64,000 bases of DNA from Litchfieldella qijiaojingensis (GTDB lineage Bacteria; Pseudomonadota; Gammaproteobacteria; Pseudomonadales; Halomonadaceae). Each line of letters begins with the position of its first letter. The stretch's first letter is position 1. The notes under the pieces were generated by a model. The model had not been told where the DNA came from. It saw nothing but the letters and a program-made list of their open reading frames with translations, and did no database searches. The stretch is from assembly GCF_014651875.1 (NCBI RefSeq), contig NZ_BMXS01000006.1, positions 1 through 64,000 on the forward strand, read 5' to 3'. The position numbers and the translations under genes are program-made. Positions 49,823 through 56,799 of this stretch are shown piece by piece.

Positions 49823-50777
49823 CCTCTATCTGCTGGTGCTGCCCGAGGTCCATTTGCTGGACCTGGCCGCACCGGCCCAGATCTTTGCTCATCGAGCGTT
49901 GGCGGATTGTGTCCGGTTGCGTTATATCGCACCCACCACGGAATTGCGGGCCCATCAGGGATTGCATCTGAGTCGTCTCGAACCGTTGCCGGACAGCCTG
50001 GAAGGAGGCGCTTGGCTGATGCTCATCGGCACCAGTTCGCGCCGTACCGATCCCGATGCGCTGGAGTACCGGGCGGTGGAGCAATGGCTGCGCAGGATGA
50101 GCAATCAGTATGAACTGGTGGCCGGCATTTGTTCCGGTACCCTGCTAGCCGCTCGCGCCGGTCTGCTGGACGGTCGCCGCTGCACCACCCATCACGACCT
50201 GACGGATACATTGCGACGCTTGGCACCCAAGGCGCTGGTCCAGGACGATTGCATCTTCGTGCGTGATGGCGACTTGTGGACCAGCGCCGGCATCACCACC
50301 GGTCTAGATCTCTGCCTGCAGTTGGTGGTGGACCATTGGGGGCAGGAAACAGCCGTAGCCATCGCGCGCGAACTGGTGCTCTACCAGCGCCGGTCCGGGC
50401 ACGAAGCCCAACTCAGCTTCTGGCTGGACCATCGCAACCATCTGCAAAGTCGCGTTCATGCAGTACAGGACCTGATCATGGCCCAGCCCGGCCATGGCTG
50501 GACTCAGGCGGAACTGGCCAAGCGCGTGCATCTGAGCGAACGGCACCTGCGTCGTTTGTTCCAGCAGGCCACCGGCATTTCCTTGCAGGACTATCTTCAG
50601 CAGGCCCGCCTGGAACTGGCCCGGCAACTGCTGGAACAAACCCGGTTCAGCTTGGCGGAAATCGCCGAGCGTTGCGGCTTTCAGGCCGAACGTAGCCTGC
50701 GCCGAACCTGGGCACGCTGGCAATCTGGAACACCCGGCCAGTATCGTCGTGCACGACGGCATCTGTCAGCCTATTGA
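49806..50777 (+). CDS. GlxA-family AraC-type transcription regulator
   Basis: The 323-residue protein has an N-terminal DJ-1/PfpI-like domain (DLYLLVLPEVHLLDLAAPAQ, ELVAGICSGTLLAARAGLLD with a cysteine at the elbow) and a C-terminal AraC domain (HGWTQAELAKRVHLSERHLR, RLFQQATGISLQDYLQQARL). It probably regulates the overlapping isochorismatase gene. A decayed relative of a GlxA-type gene lies at 17134. Confidence 0.92.
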   Translation: MNRPRDLYLLVLPEVHLLDLAAPAQIFAHRALADCVRLRYIAPTTELRAHQGLHLSRLEPLPDSLEGGAWLMLIGTSSRRTDPDALEYRAVEQWLRRMSNQYELVAGICSGTLLAARAGLLDGRRCTTHHDLTDTLRRLAPKALVQDDCIFVRDGDLWTSAGITTGLDLCLQLVVDHWGQETAVAIARELVLYQRRSGHEAQLSFWLDHRNHLQSRVHAVQDLIMAQPGHGWTQAELAKRVHLSERHLRRLFQQATGISLQDYLQQARLELARQLLEQTRFSLAEIAERCGFQAERSLRRTWARWQSGTPGQYRRARRHLSAY

Positions 50778-50788
50778 ATCATCGGCTC

Positions 50789-50829
50789 GAACGGCTACTG
50801 ACGGTACTGCGAGAGTTCGTGTCAGCCTT
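50789..50829 (+). repeat. Direct repeat D, copy 2
   Basis: GAACGGCTACTGACGGTACT and onward to AGCCTT repeats the 3' end of the aminotransferase pseudogene, 12 bp after the GlxA-type stop codon. No aminotransferase sequence precedes it. It is the right-hand boundary of the isochorismatase/GlxA segment. Confidence 0.82.
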
Positions 50830-50882
50830 TAGAACACTCGTCCGCCGTTGACTCCGAAGCGCTGTCCAGTGATGAAATTCAA
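50829..50882 (-). pseudogene. Short-chain dehydrogenase, C-terminal scrap
   Basis: On the minus strand the frame reads LNFITGQRFGVNGGRVF and stop, the typical end of classical SDR enzymes (ITGQ-x-x-x-V-x-GG). Nothing upstream extends it. It abuts direct repeat D copy 2, marking another junction. Confidence 0.65.
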
Positions 50883-50985
50883 ACGGTGCCTGGTATGCCG
50901 TGCCGCCAATGGCGTAACGCCGGTGCGCTAGTCTGAATCTTGAATATGGCCGATCTTTCATTGTCGGTGCGGGAGGAGGACGGAG

Positions 50986-51255
50986 ATGGACGATGACCTG
51001 GAAAACATGACACGCGAAGAACTCATCTCGGAAGTGAAGGCGTTGCGCGAGGGGATTCGTCGGCATCGGGATTGTTCTGGGCACGAGCTGTGTTGGCATC
51101 ACCCCGACCTATGGGGGCTGCTGCCGGAAACCAGTGATCCGATCCCAGTGGTGCCCGAATGGCCGGAATTCATCAGGGGGTGCGTTCGCTATCGGCAGTC
51201 CCTGGACGAGCAGGCGCCGCACGCACCGCGCACCGATGAGCCGTATCGAGAGTGA
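50986..51255 (+). CDS. Small conserved-looking protein with a His/Cys motif
   Basis: The 89-residue product begins with a helix MDDDLENMTREELISEVKAL followed by HRDCSGHELCWHHPDLWGLL, a His/Cys-rich motif that may bind a metal, and a short variable tail. An AGGAGG-type site precedes ATG 50986. I do not assign a function. It lies 9 bp upstream of the Bem46-like hydrolase gene, likely in one transcript. Confidence 0.65.
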   Translation: MDDDLENMTREELISEVKALREGIRRHRDCSGHELCWHHPDLWGLLPETSDPIPVVPEWPEFIRGCVRYRQSLDEQAPHAPRTDEPYRE

Positions 51256-51264
51256 GCGGGTCGT

Positions 51265-52089
51265 ATGCTGCGTCTACCCTGGCTGGCCGTGGCCTATGCG
51301 CTGGTGGTGGCGCTGGTTTGGGCGTTTCAGGATCGCTTGCTCTACCTGCCCTACGCGCGCGAGCACATCGCCACACCGGCGGATAGAGGCATGGCGTGGG
51401 AGTCGGTGCGGCTGAAAACCAGCGATGGCCTGACTCTGGACGCCTGGTGGGTGCCGGCGGAGAACACGCGCGGCAGCTTGCTGTTCTTTCACGGCAACGC
51501 CGGCAATATCTCCCATCGCCTGGCATCCATAGAGCAGTTCCACCGACTGGGGCTGTCGGTGTTGATCGTCGACTATCGAGGCTACGGCAAGAGCGAGGGC
51601 AGTCCCTCGGAAACGGGCACGGCACTGGATGCCCGCGCTGCCTGGCGCTGGTTGAGCGAGGAGCGTGGCATTGCCGCCGGTGAGATCGTGCTCTTCGGGC
51701 GTTCCCTGGGAGCGGCGGTGGCGGCGGAACTAGGCAGGGAGGTGACCCCCGCGGCGCTGGTTTTGGAGTCGCCGTTTCGTTCGGTACCCGAGCTGGCCCA
51801 GCGGCTTTACCCCTTCTTGCCGGCCCGCTGGCTGGCTTGCTTCGACTACGACATCGCCAGCTATGTCACAGAAATTGTGGTACCGGTATTGGTGATCCAC
51901 AGTCGTGAAGACGACATCATCCCGTTTTCCGAGGGCGAGGCCGTCTTCGAAGCGGCTCGCGAGCCCAAGGAGATGCTGGTGATCGGCGGTAGTCACGACA
52001 CCGGCTTTCTGGAAAGCGAACCGCTCTATCTGGAAGGCATCGACGCTTTCCTGACGGACGTGGCCGGATTGCCCAGGGAATCGCAATAA
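51265..52089 (+). CDS. Alpha/beta hydrolase (Bem46-like)
   Basis: This 274-residue protein has an N-terminal signal anchor (LPWLAVAYALVVALVWAFQD), then TSDGLTLDAWWVPAENTRGS, LLFFHGNAGNISHRLASI (oxyanion H-G-N-A-G-N), nucleophile elbow VLFGRSLGAAVAAE, an Asp in HSREDDIIPF and a final His in GGSHDTGF. It matches membrane-anchored Bem46/ABHD13-like hydrolases. The active site would face the periplasm. The substrate is unknown. Confidence 0.9.
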   Translation: MLRLPWLAVAYALVVALVWAFQDRLLYLPYAREHIATPADRGMAWESVRLKTSDGLTLDAWWVPAENTRGSLLFFHGNAGNISHRLASIEQFHRLGLSVLIVDYRGYGKSEGSPSETGTALDARAAWRWLSEERGIAAGEIVLFGRSLGAAVAAELGREVTPAALVLESPFRSVPELAQRLYPFLPARWLACFDYDIASYVTEIVVPVLVIHSREDDIIPFSEGEAVFEAAREPKEMLVIGGSHDTGFLESEPLYLEGIDAFLTDVAGLPRESQ

Positions 52090-52209
52090 TGGCCATGGCA
52101 CGGGGTAAATGGCCATTGAAATGCACAAAATCGACCATATTGCTGTCAAAGAAGCTGCCAAGATGGTGCTTGGTCGGATCAACCGGAATCCGGTTGGGAG
52201 GTAGGTGAA

Positions 52210-52578
52210 ATGCAATCCCTGCAGCTAAAAGCACATTGGCGTGATTGGTTGATGTTGCTGTTCGGCGCCTGGTTGGTGATATCGCCTTTCGTCTTCGGTC
52301 ATGCCGAGGCGGGCGCCGGTGCACTCATGTGGAACCCGGTGCTTGTCGGTGTGGCGGTGGTGGTGTTCTCCATTGCCGTGCTCAGGAAGACCCAGGTATG
52401 GGAAGAATGGATCCTACTGGCCCTGGGCGTATGGCTGATCGTCGCGCCCTTCTTGCTGGGCTATGCCGGCGTCACCGAGGCGATGTGGAACAGCGTTGTC
52501 ATGGGCCTGCTGGTAGGCGTTGATGCCATCTGGTCTTTGATCGAGATGCACCGCCACGGCGGCAAGAAAACCGCTTGA
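52210..52578 (+). CDS. SPW-repeat membrane protein
   Basis: The 122-residue protein has four predicted membrane helices in two repeats, each with the pattern DWLMLLFGAWLVISPFVFGH and EWILLALGVWLIVAPFLLGY, the SPW-type W-L-x-x-S/A-P-F motif. A GGGAGGTAGGTGAA ribosome site precedes ATG 52210. Function is unknown; such proteins are small inner-membrane proteins. It is convergent with yeeN and ends at a strong terminator. Confidence 0.85.
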   Translation: MQSLQLKAHWRDWLMLLFGAWLVISPFVFGHAEAGAGALMWNPVLVGVAVVVFSIAVLRKTQVWEEWILLALGVWLIVAPFLLGYAGVTEAMWNSVVMGLLVGVDAIWSLIEMHRHGGKKTA

Positions 52579-52600
52579 TGACAATCGCGCTATGAACGAC

Positions 52601-52625
52601 GAAGGGGGGCATGATGCCCCCCTTC
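52601..52625. terminator. Bidirectional terminator
   Basis: GAAGGGGGGCAT and ATGCCCCCCTTC form a perfect 12-bp stem around a single G, between the convergent SPW-repeat and YebC-family genes. T-rich sequence (TTCTTCAT) follows on the plus strand. Confidence 0.85.
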
Positions 52626-52667
52626 TTCATGCTTCCCTGCTGTTGGCATGGACCGCGAATGTATCGG

Positions 52668-53390
52668 TCAGCTTTCCAGCTCGGCGTTGTGGTAGACGTT
52701 CTGTACGTCGTCCAGATCGTTGAGCAGGTCGAGGAATTTCTCGAACAATGCCACGTCGTCGCCTTCTATCGGCGTGGTGGTCTGCGGCACGAACTGGATC
52801 TCGTCGACCTCGAAGTCGATTTCGCCGAAGGCGTCGGTTAGCGCCTGCTTGGCCTTGGCGTATTCGGTGTGAGGCGCGAATACGGTAAGTCTACCGTCTT
52901 CGTTCTCGATATCGGTCACGTCGACATCGGCTTCCATCAGTGCCTCGAGGGTGGCGTCCTCGTCTTCACCCTCGAAGGCCAGGATCGCGCAGTGGTCGAA
53001 CATGTGGCTGACACTGCCCGGCGTGCCGATCTTGCTCTTGGTCTTGGTGAAGCAGGCGCGCACGTCGCCGAAGGTGCGGTTGGGATTGTCGGTCAGGCAG
53101 TCGACGATCACCATGCAGTTGCCCGGGCCGAAGCCTTCGTAGCGTGTCGGGGAGAAGTCCTCGCCGCCACCGCCCTTGGCCTTATCCAGGGCCTTTTCGA
53201 TCACGTGCGAGGGCACTTGATCCTTCTTGGCGCGGTCGATCAGCCCGCGCAGAGCCAGGTTGCCGGACGGGTCGACACCGCCCGACTTGGCGCATACGTA
53301 TATCTCGCGGCCGTACTTGCTGTAGACCTTGGTCTTGGCGGCGGCCGTCTTGGCCATGGATTCCTTGCGGTTCTGGAAGGCCCTGCCCAT
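52668..53390 (-). CDS. yeeN: YebC/PmpR-family protein (YeeN type)
   Basis: The 240-residue protein starts [20 protein letters not shown], the YeeN variant of the YebC/TACO1 family, with [20 protein letters not shown] near residues 100-119 and the acidic third domain. Family members act as translation or transcription factors; YebC proteins help ribosomes through proline stretches. It is a monocistronic gene convergent with the SPW gene. Confidence 0.92.
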   Translation of the reverse strand: MGRAFQNRKESMAKTAAAKTKVYSKYGREIYVCAKSGGVDPSGNLALRGLIDRAKKDQVPSHVIEKALDKAKGGGGEDFSPTRYEGFGPGNCMVIVDCLTDNPNRTFGDVRACFTKTKSKIGTPGSVSHMFDHCAILAFEGEDEDATLEALMEADVDVTDIENEDGRLTVFAPHTEYAKAKQALTDAFGEIDFEVDEIQFVPQTTTPIEGDDVALFEKFLDLLNDLDDVQNVYHNAELES

Positions 53391-53622
53391 CTCGTTGTCC
53401 CGTTAAGTCACCATCGAAAGGGCAAATCTTACTCAACATCCGAAATCGGGAACAGGGTTATTTGCCGGGAAGCATGTCCGTGGGGCGGGCAATACCGGCC
53501 CGTCTCTGTTATTCTGCTCGCCTTTCATCCGTCTCGATCGGCCTCCGTTCTCAGGTGCCTGTCTTGGCCCATATTTAGCCCGTTCGCCGCACTGCCACTA
53601 CCTTCATCACAGGGACACCACC

Positions 53623-55023
53623 GTGCCCGATTCCTCTTTTGCCTCCCTGCCATTGGCACCGGCGTTACTGACCAATCTGGAATCGCTTGGCTATCACGCC
53701 ATGACCCCGATCCAGGCCGAGAGCTTGCCCGCAATGCTGGCGGGTCGGGATGTCATCGCCCAAGCCAAAACCGGTTCGGGCAAGACGGCGGCCTTCGGCC
53801 TCGGCCTGCTGTCGCGGCTCGAGGTGGCACGTTTCCATGTGCAGGCGCTGGTGCTGTGTCCGACCCGCGAACTGGCGGGGCAGGTGGCAGGGGAGTTGCG
53901 GCGGCTGGCGCGAACCCTGGCCAACGTCAAAGTGCTGACGCTGTGTGGTGGCGCGCCCTTCGGCCCTCAGCTCGGCTCGCTGGCGCATGGAGCGCATGTC
54001 ATTGTCGGCACACCGGGCCGGGTGGAGGAGCATCTGCGCAAGGGCTCTCTGAGCCTGGCCAAGCTCGACACCCTGGTGCTGGATGAGGCCGACCGCATGC
54101 TCGATATGGGGTTCCAAACTGCGCTAGAGGTCATTATCGGCAAGACACCGGCCACTCGTCAGACCTTGTTGTTCAGTGCCACTGGCCTGCAAGGAGCTGG
54201 GGCCGAAGGTATTCGCCTGATCGCCGAGCGAATGATGCACGAGCCGGTGATGGTGGAGGTCGCCTCGACCCACGACAGTTCCAGCATTCGTCAGCACTTC
54301 CACCGCGTAGTGGACGAGCCTGCACGGTTCGAGGCGCTGCATCGGTTATTGCTCACCCACCGCCCCGAATCCAGCGTAGTGTTCTGCAACACCAAGCGTG
54401 AGACGCAAGAGGTTGCCGATGCCTTGTGCGAGCATGGCTTTAGTGCGTTGGCACTGCATGGCGACCTCGAGCAGCGCGACCGCGACCGGACCTTGGAAGT
54501 GTTCGCCAACAAGAGCGCTTCGATCCTGGTGGCTACCGACGTAGCGGCGCGCGGTCTGGATATCGAGGCGCTCGACGCGGTGTTCAACTATCAGATCGCG
54601 CGTGATCTCGAGGTGCATGTACACCGTGTCGGGCGTACTGGCCGGGCTGGCAGCACGGGTGTGGCCTATACCCTTCTCTCCGAGAAGGAAGCCTATCGGC
54701 TGGCACGGCTCGCCGAGTTTCTCGGTCAGGAACTCGAGGCGGAGCCGCTGCCGACCGGTCGGGGACGCGAACAGGCTCCTTTCTCACCCTGCATGGCGAC
54801 GTTGCAGCTCGACGGTGGCAAGAAACACAAGCTGCGCCCCGGCGATATCCTCGGCGCGCTGACGGGAGAAGGTGGGATCAACGGTGACCAGGTGGGCAAG
54901 ATCAAGGTCCAGGAGCGTAGTGCCTATGTTGCTGTCCACCGTGACGTAGCCAAGGCAGCGCTGCGGAAGCTGAGCGAGGGGAAGCTAAAGGGACGCTCGT
55001 TCCGTGCTCGTCGGGTCATCTGA
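53623..55023 (+). CDS. dbpA: ATP-dependent RNA helicase DbpA
   Basis: The 466-residue DEAD-box helicase has the Q-motif region (GYHAMTPIQAESLP), Walker A AQAKTGSGKT near residues 46-55, DEAD in LVLDEADRMLDMG, SATG where most have SAT, ATDVAARGLD, HRVGRTGRAG and the DbpA C-terminal RNA-binding domain (LRPGDILGALTGEGGINGDQ). DbpA recognises 23S rRNA helix 92 and acts in large ribosomal subunit assembly. It is followed by a RIO1-like kinase gene. Confidence 0.95.
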   Translation: MPDSSFASLPLAPALLTNLESLGYHAMTPIQAESLPAMLAGRDVIAQAKTGSGKTAAFGLGLLSRLEVARFHVQALVLCPTRELAGQVAGELRRLARTLANVKVLTLCGGAPFGPQLGSLAHGAHVIVGTPGRVEEHLRKGSLSLAKLDTLVLDEADRMLDMGFQTALEVIIGKTPATRQTLLFSATGLQGAGAEGIRLIAERMMHEPVMVEVASTHDSSSIRQHFHRVVDEPARFEALHRLLLTHRPESSVVFCNTKRETQEVADALCEHGFSALALHGDLEQRDRDRTLEVFANKSASILVATDVAARGLDIEALDAVFNYQIARDLEVHVHRVGRTGRAGSTGVAYTLLSEKEAYRLARLAEFLGQELEAEPLPTGRGREQAPFSPCMATLQLDGGKKHKLRPGDILGALTGEGGINGDQVGKIKVQERSAYVAVHRDVAKAALRKLSEGKLKGRSFRARRVI

Positions 55024-55073
55024 AAAAGGTTTGCACATTGCTCGTGTCTAGAGAGGGCTGATTACCAAGAACC

Positions 55074-55931
55074 ATGAAAGTACCCAAGAGATTACAACCG
55101 CTGGTCGACGACGGCATGATCGATGAGGTCACTACCCAGTTGATGAGTGGTAAGGAAGCGCAGGTGTATGTGGTGCGCTGCGGAGAGCACTTGCGCTGCG
55201 CCAAGGTCTTCAAGGAAGCCAAGCAACGCAGCTTCAAGCAGGCGGTGCAGTACCAGGAAGGCCGCAAAGTGCGCAACAGCCGCCGTGCCCGAGCGATGTC
55301 GAAGAAGACTCGCTACGGCCAGAAAGAGCAGGAACAAGCTTGGTTGAACGCTGAGGTCGAGGCGCTGTATCGGTTGGCGTCGGCCGGCGTGCGTGTGCCC
55401 CAGCCATACGGCTTCGTCGATGGCGTGCTGCTGATGGAGCTGGTAGCCGACGACGAGGGTTATGCCGCCCCCCGGCTGGATGATGTCACCCTGAGCGCGG
55501 AGCAGGCCCGCGATTACCACGCCCAAGTGATGGCCGATGTCGTGCGCATGCTATGCGCTGGCCTGGTACATGGCGATCTTTCCGAGTTCAACGTGTTGGT
55601 CGACCGACAAGGGCCGGTGATCATCGATCTGCCCCAGGCAGTGGATGCGGCCGGTAACAACAACGCTGCCATGATGTTGGAGCGTGATGTCGACAACATG
55701 CGTGCTTATTTCGGCCGCTTCGCTCCGGAACTGTTGATTACCGATTACGGCAAGGAGATTTGGGCGTTGTTCGAAGCCGGCGAATTGCGCCCGGACAGCC
55801 CGCTCACTGGTTGTTTCGAACACGATACGACCAGCGTCGATATCGATGATCTGATGTCAGTCATCGACGATGCCCGGGAAGAACAGGCCGAACGCCTGGC
55901 ACAAAGCTGGGATCCGCAGTACGACGATTGA
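55074..55931 (+). CDS. RIO1-family atypical serine kinase
   Basis: The 285-residue protein starts MKVPKRLQPLVDDGMIDEVT. The nucleotide-binding region is LMSGKEAQVYVVRCGEHLRC with AKVFKEAKQR holding the likely catalytic Lys, and the catalytic loop is LVHGDLSEFNVLVD (near residues 164-177) with IIDLPQAVD as the metal-binding DFG-equivalent. This is the bacterial RIO1-type kinase seen in pseudomonads and Halomonas. It follows dbpA by 50 bp on the same strand and may be co-expressed, suggesting a ribosome-related role. Confidence 0.9.
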   Translation: MKVPKRLQPLVDDGMIDEVTTQLMSGKEAQVYVVRCGEHLRCAKVFKEAKQRSFKQAVQYQEGRKVRNSRRARAMSKKTRYGQKEQEQAWLNAEVEALYRLASAGVRVPQPYGFVDGVLLMELVADDEGYAAPRLDDVTLSAEQARDYHAQVMADVVRMLCAGLVHGDLSEFNVLVDRQGPVIIDLPQAVDAAGNNNAAMMLERDVDNMRAYFGRFAPELLITDYGKEIWALFEAGELRPDSPLTGCFEHDTTSVDIDDLMSVIDDAREEQAERLAQSWDPQYDD

Positions 55932-56013
55932 CGCAGGCCCGAAACTCGGGTTTCGCACGTCACTTGGAAGCTGGCCTATCCTTTGAATTCCGGAGTCCTT
56001 AGAGGAGCCGGAA

Positions 56014-56799
56014 ATGGTCCAGGCACATCCACAGGCCGGCTGGATTCGCGCCGCGTTGCTGGCGGCCATGGTTGCCTGTGCACCGGCCGCCGCGCAGGAT
56101 GTCACGGTGTTGCTGGAGGCCTCCCAGGCGGGAGGGGAGCCCCAGCGTCCGGTCTTTGACGACGATGAATACGCCGAACTCCGGGCGGCGATGGTGAGCG
56201 ACCAGATCGAATCCAGGGGAGTGAGTGATGCGATGGTGCTCGAGGTCATGCGCCGGGTGCCGCGCCACCGTTTCGCGCCGCTGGTATCGGCGCGGCGCGC
56301 CTATCGGGATGCGCCACAGCCCATCGGTTACGGCCAGACGATTTCCCAACCCTACATCGTTGCCTACATGACCGAGCGGCTGGCACTGGAAGCCGATGAC
56401 CGCGTGCTGGAGGTGGGCACGGGCTCCGGTTACCAGGCGGCGATCCTTGCCGAGATCGTCGACGAGGTGGTGACCATCGAAATCATCCGCGACCTGGCCG
56501 AAAGCGCCGCCGAGCGCCTCGAACGGATGGGCTATCACAATATCACCGTGCTGCACGGCGACGGCTATTACGGCCACGAGGCGCGCGCGCCGTTCGATGC
56601 CATCATCGTCACGGCCGCGGCGTCGCACACGCCACCGTCGCTGGTGGCCCAGCTTCGCCCGGGTGGGCGCATGGTGATTCCGGTGGGGCGCAGTGGCTGG
56701 ATCCAGAACCTGCTGCTGGTGGAGAAGGACGCCAATGGCGAGGTAGGCACCCGCAACCTGGCCTCGGTGCGCTTCGTACCGCTTACCGGTGGCCACTGA
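56014..56799 (+). CDS. Protein-L-isoaspartate O-methyltransferase with signal peptide
   Basis: Of 261 residues, the first about 28 (MVQAHPQAGWIRAALLAAMV, then ACAPAAAQD) form a plausible signal peptide, and the rest is a complete isoaspartyl methyltransferase: MVSDQIESRGVSDAMVLEVM, PRHRFAP, the conserved PIGYGQTISQPYIVAYM, motif I VLEVGTGSGYQAAILAEI and MVIPVGRSG near the end. Export would be unusual because SAM is cytoplasmic. The alternative is that the hydrophobic stretch is just an N-terminal helix. The TGATG overlap with the next gene indicates coupled expression. Confidence 0.85.
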   Translation: MVQAHPQAGWIRAALLAAMVACAPAAAQDVTVLLEASQAGGEPQRPVFDDDEYAELRAAMVSDQIESRGVSDAMVLEVMRRVPRHRFAPLVSARRAYRDAPQPIGYGQTISQPYIVAYMTERLALEADDRVLEVGTGSGYQAAILAEIVDEVVTIEIIRDLAESAAERLERMGYHNITVLHGDGYYGHEARAPFDAIIVTAAASHTPPSLVAQLRPGGRMVIPVGRSGWIQNLLLVEKDANGEVGTRNLASVRFVPLTGGH

